Positions 25,059 through 32,635 of a stretch of DNA of 64,000 nucleotides are shown piece after piece. The number at the start of each line of letters is the position of its first letter. The first letter of the stretch is position 1. Under the pieces are notes generated by a model that was not told the DNA's origin, ran no database searches, and worked only from the letters and a program-made list of their open reading frames with translations. Origin of the DNA: Mucilaginibacter sp. (GTDB lineage Bacteria > Bacteroidota > Bacteroidia > Sphingobacteriales > Sphingobacteriaceae). Made by a program: the position numbers and the translations under genes. The stretch spans positions 25,827 through 89,826 of the forward strand of contig JARLHA010000060.1 in the NCBI GenBank assembly GCA_031292485.1. Reading direction: 5' to 3'.

Positions 25059-25531
25059 TAGTTTGCAGTTTTTAGTTGGCAGTTTGCAGCATGTAATTGG
25101 CATTTTCGGTTGACAATATGCAACTGAATTTAAAGCCTTATCCCGCCCCAAACTTTCCGGGGTTGTCAATCATGTATTGAACCAGCCGGCCTATTTCATC
25201 CGATAGTCCGTGCAGTTTATTATATACTTCTAAAGAAATGTAATCGCATTCTCTCGCAAATTCCAGCCACCCCTGTGTTTCACTGTTCTCCATATCAACA
25301 TCAGTCAATTTACTCACAAAATGATTGGGGTATTTTCGTTTGCGGTAAGCCTCAATCGTGCAAATGTTTGTGGAGCGTGAAGATCGGCGAATCTGATCGG
25401 TTAAAGAGTAAGTTTCTTCTCGGGGAAATTGCTTGGTGACTATGAATATCTCCATAGCCAGTATAAAGCTTTTTTTATATAAAATCAAATCGCGATAAGT
25501 ACCCATTTTAAACCGTGCAAACTGCAAACTA
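25059..25531. mobile_element. Candidate palindromic element carrying a four-helix-bundle gene
   Basis: Perfect 13-base inverted ends, TAGTTTGCAGTTT (25059-25071) and AAACTGCAAACTA (25519-25531), enclose 473 bases that carry one gene. One end abuts the ATG of nadD, and the other contains the TAG stop of gmk. The same word (GCAGTTTGCAG) is iterated inside the left end (25059-25126). Gene-less relatives with the same design lie at 34070-34183 and 44901-45064. The inference is a mobile element inserted between two genes that are normally adjacent; no target-site duplication is obvious. Confidence 0.55.
25138..25506 (-). CDS. Four-helix-bundle protein (S23/IVP family)
   Basis: A 122-residue protein starting at ATG 25506. 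It matches the 23S-rRNA intervening-sequence protein fold: MGTYRDLILYKKSFILAMEI, the hallmark EETYSLTDQIRRSSRSTNIC, and ECDYISLEVYNKLHGLSDEIGRL. Family members are encoded inside rRNA intervening sequences in some bacteria, and a related bundle (Avd) assists the reverse transcriptase of diversity-generating retroelements. Their biochemical role is not settled. Here the gene is the only cargo between perfect inverted repeats, which points to a role linked with the repeat rather than with nucleotide metabolism. Confidence 0.88.
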   Translation of the reverse strand: MGTYRDLILYKKSFILAMEIFIVTKQFPREETYSLTDQIRRSSRSTNICTIEAYRKRKYPNHFVSKLTDVDMENSETQGWLEFARECDYISLEVYNKLHGLSDEIGRLVQYMIDNPGKFGAG

Positions 25532-26104
25532 GTCTTGACCGATAAAGTTCCTAACCAACTCCTCCGCCTCGCTACATGCCGTTTGAAGATCGTGATTTTT
25601 TAGGATAATATCAAATTCCGGCGCATAATTCAATTCTTTTTCTGCTTTTGAAAAACGTTCCTTCAGTTTTTCAGCGCTATCAGTACCCCGGCCGGTTAAA
25701 CGCTCAATAAGCACTTCCAGCGAGGGCGGCTGCACAAATATGGCAAGCGCCTGCCCGTCGTATTTTCTTTTGAGGTGTAATCCGCCAATTACATCGATAT
25801 CGAAGATTACCGTTTTTCCTTCGGCCCAGATCCGCTCAATTTCGGTACGCAGGGTGCCGTAAAAAGTGCCTGTATATACTTCTTCAAACTCAACAAATTG
25901 TTTTTTGGCAATACGGTGCAAAAACTCCTCCTTGCTGATAAAATAGTAGTCTTTACCATGTTGCTCATCGCCGCGGGGTTTGCGGGTGGTTGCCGATACA
26001 GAAAACTCAAGCTGGGGGATTTTACCAAGCAGGTGCTGAACAATGGTTGTTTTACCAGCCCCTGATGGCGCTGAAAATATGATGAGTTTACCTTCCTGGT
26101 TCAT
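25529..26104 (-). CDS. gmk: Guanylate kinase
   Basis: Gmk phosphorylates GMP to GDP. The 191-residue frame has the P-loop SAPSGAGKTT (near residue 12), the GMP-binding stretch VSATTRKPRGDEQHGKDYYF (near 35-54) and FEEVYTGTFYGT. Length is normal. Its last codons are CAA GAC TAG, and the TAG is at the same time the outer end of the 25059-25531 element. It follows yicC after an iterated-word hairpin. Confidence 0.96.
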   Translation of the reverse strand: MNQEGKLIIFSAPSGAGKTTIVQHLLGKIPQLEFSVSATTRKPRGDEQHGKDYYFISKEEFLHRIAKKQFVEFEEVYTGTFYGTLRTEIERIWAEGKTVIFDIDVIGGLHLKRKYDGQALAIFVQPPSLEVLIERLTGRGTDSAEKLKERFSKAEKELNYAPEFDIILKNHDLQTACSEAEELVRNFIGQD

Positions 26105-26106
26105 TA

Positions 26107-26200
26107 TTTTGTTGTAATGTTGAAATGTTGAAAGGTTGTAAAGTTGTTCCGATATCTAAGATAACCTTTCAACATTACAACATTTCAATCTTACAACACA
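26107..26200. repeat. Iterated TTGTAATGTTGAAATG palindromic repeat
   Basis: Left arm 26107-26148 repeats GTTGTAATGTTGAAATGTTG and AAAGGTTGTAAAGTTG; right arm 26163-26200 is the reverse complement series (AACCTTTCAACATTACAAC and so on). It fills the gap between gmk and yicC, both on the minus strand. The yicC stop codon TAA (26191-26193) is part of the word GTTGTAAGATTG. Related arms occur at 53313-53364. Confidence 0.87.
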
Positions 26201-27066
26201 TTTAGCAATTGTTCTTTAATTTTTTCCAATTCTTCCTTCATGCCCACTACCAGCTTCTGAATATTGGCATCATTGGCTTTTGAGCCCAGGGTATTTATTT
26301 CGCGGCCGATTTCCTGGGAGATGAAGCCCAGTTTTTTGCCGTTGGCATCATCGTTTTTTAAAGTCTCGATAAAATAATCGCAATGGGCCTTCAGGCGGAT
26401 CTTTTCTTCGGTAATGTCAAGTTTATCAATATAATAAATCAGTTCCTGTTCAAACCGGTTTTGGTCGATGGCTTCGCGCCCAACGGCTTCGGCTAAAAAT
26501 TGGTTTAACCGTTCCCTGATCACCGGCACGCGCTTGGGTTCTTCGATCTCAATCAGCGTAAGGTTTTTTAAGATGATGCCGATGCGCATTTTGGTGTCCT
26601 GTTCCAGAATCTTGCCCTCATCTATCCTGAATTGCTGAAAGGCAGCTAAAGCCTGTTTAAATGTTTTTTCGGCAACTTTCCACTCCTCTTCCGAAACGGT
26701 TTCCTCGTCGTATTTAACCACTTCGGGTAAGCCGAGGGCTAATTCCAGTAAATTGTTGGATTGCTCATTAAAATCAAGGCTAACCGCTTTTAATTGCTCG
26801 TAATAATGTTTAAGCAACTCTTTATCAATCCCGGCAGCTCTTACCGTAGAGTCGGCCTTTTCAACATTAAAAGCAAGGTTTACTTTCCCGCGTTCAATTT
26901 GCTTGCTGCATTCATTGCGCAGCTGAAACTCTTTTTCGGTAAAAGATTTTGGCAGGCGCAACGACAATTCCAGAAATTTACTATTGAGGGATTTTATCTC
27001 AACGGTATATTTTGTACTCCCGGAGTCAAAACTGGCAATTCCATAGCCTGTCATGGATTTTATCAT
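26191..27066 (-). CDS. yicC: YicC-family endoribonuclease
   Basis: A 291-residue protein starting at ATG 27066 with the signature IKSMTGYGIASFD; the longer reading adds 14 unlikely residues. The C-terminal DUF1732 part contains IDKLDITEEKIRLKAHCDYF and GRKLGFI-like GKKLGFISQEIGREINTLGSKANDANIQ-type motifs (long family signature ending the protein). YicC proteins are RNases that form a clam-shell hexamer in E. coli. Its neighbours gmk and nadD are conserved. The last residues and the TAA stop are written by an intergenic repeat. Confidence 0.93.
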   Translation of the reverse strand: MIKSMTGYGIASFDSGSTKYTVEIKSLNSKFLELSLRLPKSFTEKEFQLRNECSKQIERGKVNLAFNVEKADSTVRAAGIDKELLKHYYEQLKAVSLDFNEQSNNLLELALGLPEVVKYDEETVSEEEWKVAEKTFKQALAAFQQFRIDEGKILEQDTKMRIGIILKNLTLIEIEEPKRVPVIRERLNQFLAEAVGREAIDQNRFEQELIYYIDKLDITEEKIRLKAHCDYFIETLKNDDANGKKLGFISQEIGREINTLGSKANDANIQKLVVGMKEELEKIKEQLLNVL

Positions 27067-27084
27067 GTACAAAGATAGCTTTTT

Positions 27085-27117
27085 AGTCCGAAAGTCGGGA
27101 AAGTTCAAAAGGTCAGG
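27085..27117. repeat. Single arm of GTCCGAAAGTCGG repeat family
   Basis: AGTCCGAAAGTCGGGAAAGT and the following bases match the word that builds the 34-base inverted repeat at 42291-42515. Only one arm is seen here, 18 bases upstream of the yicC start, in its leader region. Confidence 0.65.
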
Positions 27118-27201
27118 AAGAAAATAGCCGCAGCTTAAAATAAAAATAGCCGGAATTACAGTTTTTATAAAAGTCCCCGAAAGATAACGGCGTGCAAGGC
27201 C

Positions 27202-28701
27202 TTATACGATCTGCCCGGCCCGGTCATGTACATGCAGCTTTTCAATTTCCAGCTGTTGTAATTGGTTTTTTAGTTTCTTTCTTTCAGTTGTGCATTTCGG
27301 GTCATAGGCCATATTGGTGATTTCGCCGGGGTCATCAAAAAGATTATACATTTCATATTGATTAGCGTACGAACCCATCGCGTGAAAATAATAATCATAT
27401 TTCCATTCTTCCGTCCGGATACAGCGCACGCGGTTGGCCGCTTTTACCATCGAAGGCTGGTTATTAAGGCCGGCCTTGGTATCATCATAGGCAAACAGGA
27501 TGCTGTCCTGTACGGTCGTATTGTTTTCAATTACCGGAACGAGGCTCACGCCGCGTAATCCCGGAGGCGGGTTAGGTACAGCGGCAATCTCAGCAATGGT
27601 GGGCATTAAGTCAACCAGCGAAGCGAGCCTAAACGAATTCCTGTGTTGCTGATCCTTAAACAATACGGGGTTTGATATTACCAGCGGAACACGCAGCGCC
27701 TCTTCATAACTGACAAACATTTTCTGCCGCAGCCCGCCATGCGCCAAACCCATTTCGCCATGATCCGAAGTCTGTATCACGATGGCGGTATCCGCCAGCT
27801 TATTCCCGTTTTCATCGGGCGCATATAGGTCATTGGTGATATAACTGATCTCTGTATCCACTTTTGAAAGCAGGTAGCCATAAAAGTTGATATAATTTAG
27901 TTTGTCGTCGTCGGTGGTCAGTGCGCCAAGGCCGGCTGTTTGAACAGCCAGGGCCTGCGCCTGGGCCATGGGTTTTTTATTCCTGAGCAGTTGTTCATCC
28001 ACACTATTGGGCAGGTCAATTTCTCTGCCCGACCACTCGTAACCATGATACCCGTATAAGCTGGCATTTTGCAGATAGCTCAACACATCATGCGGGTTCA
28101 CCAGCGATACAATAAGGCAATAGGGCGTATGTTTACCATTCGCACGCTTTACTTTTACTTCTTTCAAATACTTTACGGCTTCGGCCACATACCGGGCATC
28201 ATGATTGGCGTATCCGCCTCCGAAGTTAAGGGGGTTAGCATCTTCGCCGGAATCAGGCGGAACCCACCCCATAGCGCCATATAAGGCAACGTCCGCCGCC
28301 GTAAGGGTGTAATAGGTGGTTGTGCCCTTGCTCAAATGCCACTTGCCGCGGTACTGCACATCATACCCGGCGCCCTGCAGCATATTCATCATATTGGGCA
28401 GGGAATTATCAAGCTGTATTTCAGCCGGCGAAAAGGTGCCGAGGGCCGTTAATGTTTGCGAAACGCCATGCTGCGCCGGGTAAGTGCCTGTAAACAATGT
28501 AGCCCGGCTGGGCGAACACATACAGGTATTGCAGAATGCGCGGTCGAAACTAAAGCCATTCTTTTTTAAAAACGTAAGGTTCGGCAGGTTTTGCTCCTCC
28601 CATCCAATCGGAAAATGTTGTGTGGCGCGTTGCTGATCGGTAATGATAAGGATAATATCAGGTTGCTGGCCAAGCGTTTTCAGGTTTGTTTTAAAGCTCA
28701 T
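27202..28701 (-). CDS. Sulfatase-family hydrolase
   Basis: A 499-residue member of the alkaline phosphatase/sulfatase fold. The formylglycine motif is C62-SPSR in CMCSPSRATLFTG; metal ligands are in ILIITDQQR (D22) and in QTSDHGEMGLAHG (about 310). The cysteine must be oxidised to formylglycine by a maturase encoded elsewhere. No signal peptide is visible, which is unusual since many Bacteroidota sulfatases are exported. No SusC/D pair lies nearby, so it is not in a typical polysaccharide locus. Substrate unknown: sulfated glycan, lipid, or even a phosphonate or phosphodiester. Confidence 0.9.
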   Translation of the reverse strand: MSFKTNLKTLGQQPDIILIITDQQRATQHFPIGWEEQNLPNLTFLKKNGFSFDRAFCNTCMCSPSRATLFTGTYPAQHGVSQTLTALGTFSPAEIQLDNSLPNMMNMLQGAGYDVQYRGKWHLSKGTTTYYTLTAADVALYGAMGWVPPDSGEDANPLNFGGGYANHDARYVAEAVKYLKEVKVKRANGKHTPYCLIVSLVNPHDVLSYLQNASLYGYHGYEWSGREIDLPNSVDEQLLRNKKPMAQAQALAVQTAGLGALTTDDDKLNYINFYGYLLSKVDTEISYITNDLYAPDENGNKLADTAIVIQTSDHGEMGLAHGGLRQKMFVSYEEALRVPLVISNPVLFKDQQHRNSFRLASLVDLMPTIAEIAAVPNPPPGLRGVSLVPVIENNTTVQDSILFAYDDTKAGLNNQPSMVKAANRVRCIRTEEWKYDYYFHAMGSYANQYEMYNLFDDPGEITNMAYDPKCTTERKKLKNQLQQLEIEKLHVHDRAGQIV

Positions 28702-28901
28702 GGTGATAAGTTAAGGTTAGTAAAACGCAATCCGGGCACGATGAAATAAGGTTACCGGGCTTAACTCAAAGTTAATTACATTCAATTCAAAGTCCAAAAA
28801 AAATGGGCGCAAATATGATAAAAAGGCAATGCCCCGTAATTAACATTTTTTCACATTTGCTCTCAAATACTATCTTTAAGTTTGTACCTCAATTTATTAG
28901 C

Positions 28902-29681
28902 ATGCGCTTCGCTTGTTTATCCCTGTTTATTTTATGCACATTCGCTTGTTTAAAAGCTGCGGGGCAACAGGCATTGACCATACGTGGCGTAACATCTAAA
29001 AAATTAAGCGGCGAAAGAGTTTCGCAGGTGGTGATCCGTGATTTAAGATCGGGGGAGCTGGTGATGAGCGATGAGCTGGGCTGGTTCACCATTAAAGCCG
29101 CCGCAGGCGATACCCTGCGGTTTACAAAAGAAGACTTTACCGAACAAAAAATTGTGGTGCTTAACGGCAGCGATATGCCTGTTTATATGCAGCCGGTTAT
29201 TAAACTGAATACTGTAACCGTACTGGGAGAATCAAAAAAGCAGGAATTAAATGATGTTTTGAAGGATTTTAACCGCAAAGGCGTTTACTATAACGGCGAT
29301 CCGCCTTTATTGTCTGTTTTATTGAACCCGCTGAACGATCTGCACACATGGTTTGGGAAAGATGCCGCTAATCTGCGTCGGTTTAAAAACTATACAAAGG
29401 GTGAATTAGAAGCCTCGGCGGTTGACCGCAGGTACACGGTTAGCCTTGTAAAAAAGGTTACCAATGCGCCCGACAGTACCGTGAAGAAATTTATGGAATA
29501 TTACCGTCCGTCATACGAAGATATTAAAGTATGGAACGATTACGACCTGATGAAGAAGGTAAAAAGGACCTATGATTATTATGTTCAGAATAAATCAAGA
29601 CTTGGCCAGCCAAAACCGGTATTTCAAACTACTGATAAATCCTTAGCACCGGTCTCGCTGGATGATGGTGCGATAAAATAA
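28902..29681 (+). CDS. Exported protein with carboxypeptidase-regulatory-like domain (paralogue)
   Basis: I start at ATG 28902 (259 residues), because the signal peptide (FACLSLFILCTFACLKAAG-QQ) begins there. Residues about 24-100 form the regulatory-like beta-sandwich (LTIRGVTSKKLSGERVSQVV ... DTLRFTKEDF ... LNTVTVLGE). The C-terminal half matches the layout of the gene at 10792-11529, including a YRPSYEDI/YRPGYYTA-type motif, so the two are paralogues. Function unknown; envelope location likely. Confidence 0.75.
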   Translation: MRFACLSLFILCTFACLKAAGQQALTIRGVTSKKLSGERVSQVVIRDLRSGELVMSDELGWFTIKAAAGDTLRFTKEDFTEQKIVVLNGSDMPVYMQPVIKLNTVTVLGESKKQELNDVLKDFNRKGVYYNGDPPLLSVLLNPLNDLHTWFGKDAANLRRFKNYTKGELEASAVDRRYTVSLVKKVTNAPDSTVKKFMEYYRPSYEDIKVWNDYDLMKKVKRTYDYYVQNKSRLGQPKPVFQTTDKSLAPVSLDDGAIK

Positions 29682-29719
29682 AGATTGAGATATCGGGATT
29701 TTTAGATGAAGAATCTCTT

Positions 29720-29750
29720 CATAGCGATGGGTTTTAAACCCATCGCTATG
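29720..29750. terminator. 31-base perfect hairpin between convergent genes (repeat copy 1)
   Basis: CATAGCGATGGGTTT (29720-29734), one T, then its exact reverse complement (29736-29750). It is placed between the convergent genes at 28902-29681 and rnc, ending 2 bases before the rnc stop, as expected for a bidirectional terminator. The same stem, with C in the centre, recurs at 42379-42409, so it is also a dispersed repeat. Confidence 0.82.
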
Positions 29751-29752
29751 GA

Positions 29753-30478
29753 TTAAATCCCCAGCGTTTCGCAGGCTTTTTCGGCAGCCAGTTTTTCAGC
29801 ATTCTTTTTATTGAATTCTTTGCCCTGGCCCATTACTTCACCGTCAATAATAGCCTGTACGGTAAACAATTTAGCATTTTCGCCATCTCCGTTGCTGATT
29901 AGGTCAAACGCGATGTCTTTGCTATGGCGCTGGCACCACTCAATCAATTTGCTTTTGAAATTGGTTTCGGTTTGCTCGAGGGTATGAATGTCGATGTGTG
30001 ATTTGATAATATGGTTAACCAAAAAACTCCTGGTAAAATCGTAACCTTTATCCAGGTAAATTGCGCCTACCAGGGCTTCAAACGCGTCGCCAAGTAATGA
30101 TCCCTGCCTTGATGAGTTGAGCATCCGGCTATCATACTCAATCAGTTTATCAAAACCAAGTTTGCGGGCCAGTTGGTTAAGGTTAACACGGCTAACTATT
30201 TTTGATCGTAATTCAGTTAAAAACCCCTCATCTTCATAAGGGTACAGTTTAAAAAGCACCTCGGCAACTACGCTACCCAAAACTGCATCACCTAAAAATT
30301 CAAGTCGTTCATTACTGTTCTTTACGCCCTTTTTTACGTTTTGTGCTACTGATTTATGGCGGAATGCCATCTTGTAAAGCGACAAATTGCCGGGCACAAA
30401 GCCCAGCAAGTTTTTTAAAACCTTTACGTATTTTCTATTAGGAGATATGTAGAGTTTGTAGAAACGACTTATAGGCAT
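29753..30478 (-). CDS. rnc: Ribonuclease III
   Basis: RNase III cuts double-stranded RNA in rRNA and mRNA processing. The 241-residue protein has the signature ERLEFLGDAVLGSVVAE (near residue 58) with the catalytic acidic residues, DAFEALVGAIYLDKG (near 130), and a C-terminal double-stranded RNA-binding domain (about 165-240, ending KKNAEKLAAEKACETL). It follows fabF by 9 bases, the usual acpP-fabF-rnc order of Bacteroidota. Confidence 0.96.
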   Translation of the reverse strand: MPISRFYKLYISPNRKYVKVLKNLLGFVPGNLSLYKMAFRHKSVAQNVKKGVKNSNERLEFLGDAVLGSVVAEVLFKLYPYEDEGFLTELRSKIVSRVNLNQLARKLGFDKLIEYDSRMLNSSRQGSLLGDAFEALVGAIYLDKGYDFTRSFLVNHIIKSHIDIHTLEQTETNFKSKLIEWCQRHSKDIAFDLISNGDGENAKLFTVQAIIDGEVMGQGKEFNKKNAEKLAAEKACETLGI

Positions 30479-30487
30479 CCGGTTATT

Positions 30488-31741
30488 TTATTCTTCGTAC
30501 TTTTTAAATATCACGGAAGCGTTGTGACCGCCGAAACCGAAACCGTTGCTTTGAGCAATGTTTACAACCCGTTTTTGAGCCTTGTTAAAGGTAAAATTAA
30601 TTTTAGGATCGAAAGCCGGATCATCAGTAAAGTGATTGATGGTTGGCGGAACGATATCATTTTTTAGTGCCAATATAGCGGCGATTGCTTCAACCGCACC
30701 TGCAGCGCCTAATAAGTGCCCTGTCATTGATTTGGTTGAACTGATATTGATCCGGTACACTTCATCACCGTATACATCCTGGATCGCTTTTACTTCCTGC
30801 GGATCGCCGATCGGGGTCGACGTACCGTGAACATTCACATAGTCAATGTCGGCAGGGGTAATGCCGGCATCCTGAAGAGCGTGCCTCATAACCAGCGCGG
30901 CACCAAGGCCTTCCGGATGTGGTGCAGTCATGTGGTAGGCATCGGCGCTCATGCCGCCGCCAATCATTTCAGCGTAAATTTTCGCGCCACGTGCTTTGGC
31001 GTGCTCTAATTCTTCTAAAATAATGGTTCCGGCACCTTCGCCGGCAACAAATCCGTCGCGGTCAAGATCAAATGGCCGCGAAGCGGTAGCGGGATCGTCA
31101 TTGCGGGTAGAAAGCGCGTGCATAGCATTAAACCCGCCGATACCAGCTTCGTTAATAATCGCTTCAGAGCCACCGCTGATAAACATATTAGCTTTACCCA
31201 AACGGATATAGTTAAATGAATCGATAAGCGAATTGTTTGACGAAGCGCAGGCTGAAACCGTTGAAAAGTTGGGGCCGCGTAAACCATACTTGATAGAAAT
31301 ATGCCCGGGGGCGATATCCGCTATCATTTTTGGAATAAAGAAAGGATTGAAACGGGGAGAACCATCACCTCTGGCGAAGTTGGTTACCTCGTCTAAAAAT
31401 GTTTTTAAACCTCCGATACCCGAACCCCAGATAACACCAATACGGCTGGTATCCAGTGTCGCAAAATCAACCCCTGCGTCTTTTACAGCTTCTTCAGTTG
31501 AGAATAAGGCATATTGAACAAAAGGATCAAGTTTCCTGGCATCTTTTCTGCCTAAAAACCCATCCGCGTCAAAGTTTTTTACTTCGCAGGCGAATTTGGT
31601 TTTGAACTTTTCAGTATCAAAACTCTTAATTAAGGCAGCGCCACTCACTCCATTGATCAACGATTCCCAGTATTCAGGAACAGTATTGCCAATCGGAGTA
31701 AGTGCTCCAAGCCCGGTTACAACAACTCTTTTAAACTCCAT
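30488..31741 (-). CDS. fabF: 3-oxoacyl-[acyl-carrier-protein] synthase II
   Basis: FabF elongates acyl-ACP with malonyl-ACP in fatty acid synthesis. The 417-residue protein has the nucleophile in VSACASSNNSLID (Cys near 165), the two catalytic His in VNVHGTSTPIGDP (near 305) and TKSMTGHLLGAAGAVEA (near 340), and the C-terminal NGFGFGGHNASVIF. It lies 20 bases after acpP and 9 before rnc in one operon. Confidence 0.97.
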   Translation of the reverse strand: MEFKRVVVTGLGALTPIGNTVPEYWESLINGVSGAALIKSFDTEKFKTKFACEVKNFDADGFLGRKDARKLDPFVQYALFSTEEAVKDAGVDFATLDTSRIGVIWGSGIGGLKTFLDEVTNFARGDGSPRFNPFFIPKMIADIAPGHISIKYGLRGPNFSTVSACASSNNSLIDSFNYIRLGKANMFISGGSEAIINEAGIGGFNAMHALSTRNDDPATASRPFDLDRDGFVAGEGAGTIILEELEHAKARGAKIYAEMIGGGMSADAYHMTAPHPEGLGAALVMRHALQDAGITPADIDYVNVHGTSTPIGDPQEVKAIQDVYGDEVYRINISSTKSMTGHLLGAAGAVEAIAAILALKNDIVPPTINHFTDDPAFDPKINFTFNKAQKRVVNIAQSNGFGFGGHNASVIFKKYEE

Positions 31742-31761
31742 TTAATACTATTGGGGAGTTC

Positions 31762-31998
31762 TTATTTAACGTTCTTTTCAAGGTAAGCAACAGCCTGACC
31801 TACAGTACCAATAGTTTCGGCCTGATCATCAGGAATAGCTACGTTAAATTCTTTTTCAAACTCCATGATTAATTCCACGGTGTCCAACGAGTCAGCACCA
31901 AGATCATTGGTGAAGCTAGCTTCGGGTGTTACTTCACTTTCGTCAACACCTAATTTTTCTACGATAATAGCTTTTACTCTTGAAGCGATATCAGACAT
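31762..31998 (-). CDS. acpP: Acyl carrier protein
   Basis: A 78-residue acidic carrier. The phosphopantetheine site is S37 in LGADSLDTVELIMEFE. It shuttles growing acyl chains for FabF and other enzymes. First gene of the acpP-fabF-rnc operon, with a good Bacteroidota-type promoter at 32062-32092. Confidence 0.97.
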   Translation of the reverse strand: MSDIASRVKAIIVEKLGVDESEVTPEASFTNDLGADSLDTVELIMEFEKEFNVAIPDDQAETIGTVGQAVAYLEKNVK

Positions 31999-32061
31999 AG
32001 TCTTATAATTTAATGATTAATAAAAATTTTGTGCAAAGGAAAAATAAATTCTGATAATTAT

Positions 32062-32092
32062 CAAATCTAAAAACTTTTGTATAATCTGCAAC
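32062..32092 (-). promoter_or_regulatory. Bacteroidota-type promoter of acpP-fabF-rnc
   Basis: On the minus strand, GTTG (32092-32089), a 19-base spacer, then TAGATTTG (32069-32062). This fits the -33 TTG / -7 TAnnTTTG consensus with the right spacing. It would start transcription around 32055, leaving a leader of about 55 bases before the acpP ATG at 31998. Confidence 0.6.
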
Positions 32093-32142
32093 AAAATTTT
32101 ATTGCAAGAGTTTCGATTTGTATTTTTACCGCCGCAAAAGTA

Positions 32143-32568
32143 ATGATTTTGAACAGGAAATTTTTAAAGTTTGAGATCGATCTTGATTTTGTTTTGATCG
32201 CCGTTACCACTTCGTTAAAAGATTACCGCATTTGCTACCTGATTAATAAGCACTTAGCGTTTAATTTTGTTAAAATTAAAGACCTTTCAGTGGACATAAA
32301 TCATGGTTCAGAGCCTGTTTTATTCTCCTTATACCACTATAATTGGGAAACTACCGAGACTGATTTTTATTTTATGGCTAATAAAGGCTCGGATGGGTAC
32401 TTAATTCCTGAATTCAGGAAAGCTGATTATTTTTTAATGATAAAAAATTATATTGATGAAAATGACCTTGATAACCTGTTAACAAGCCTTAATAAAATAC
32501 CAGAAATTGTTGCCGCAGTAAAGATTGATCCGAAAAAAATAAAATCACGCGAAAATCTCTTATTTTAG
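32143..32568 (+). CDS. IPExxxVDY-family protein
   Basis: A 141-residue protein starting at ATG 32143; the longer reading adds an unlikely head that overlaps the acpP promoter region. Its C-terminus KIPEIVAAVKIDPKKIKSRENLLF is the mark of the IPExxxVDY family, found in Bacteroidota, commonly divergent from acpP and next to pyruvate kinase as here. Function unknown. Cytoplasmic. Confidence 0.85.
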   Translation: MILNRKFLKFEIDLDFVLIAVTTSLKDYRICYLINKHLAFNFVKIKDLSVDINHGSEPVLFSLYHYNWETTETDFYFMANKGSDGYLIPEFRKADYFLMIKNYIDENDLDNLLTSLNKIPEIVAAVKIDPKKIKSRENLLF

Positions 32569-32635
32569 CGCAAATTTTTGAGGTGTCATCGTTACACTAT
32601 TTACAGCCGAATAAGCCTGTTTTAACCAGATAAAT

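Noticed and set aside
25059..25169. N-terminal extension of nadD (37 residues)
   Set aside because: The extension is read from repeat sequence; the enzyme begins normally at MKIGLLFGSFNP.
25059..25531. Diversity-generating retroelement
   Set aside because: The four-helix-bundle gene is Avd-like in fold, but there is no reverse transcriptase or template/variable repeat pair in the window.
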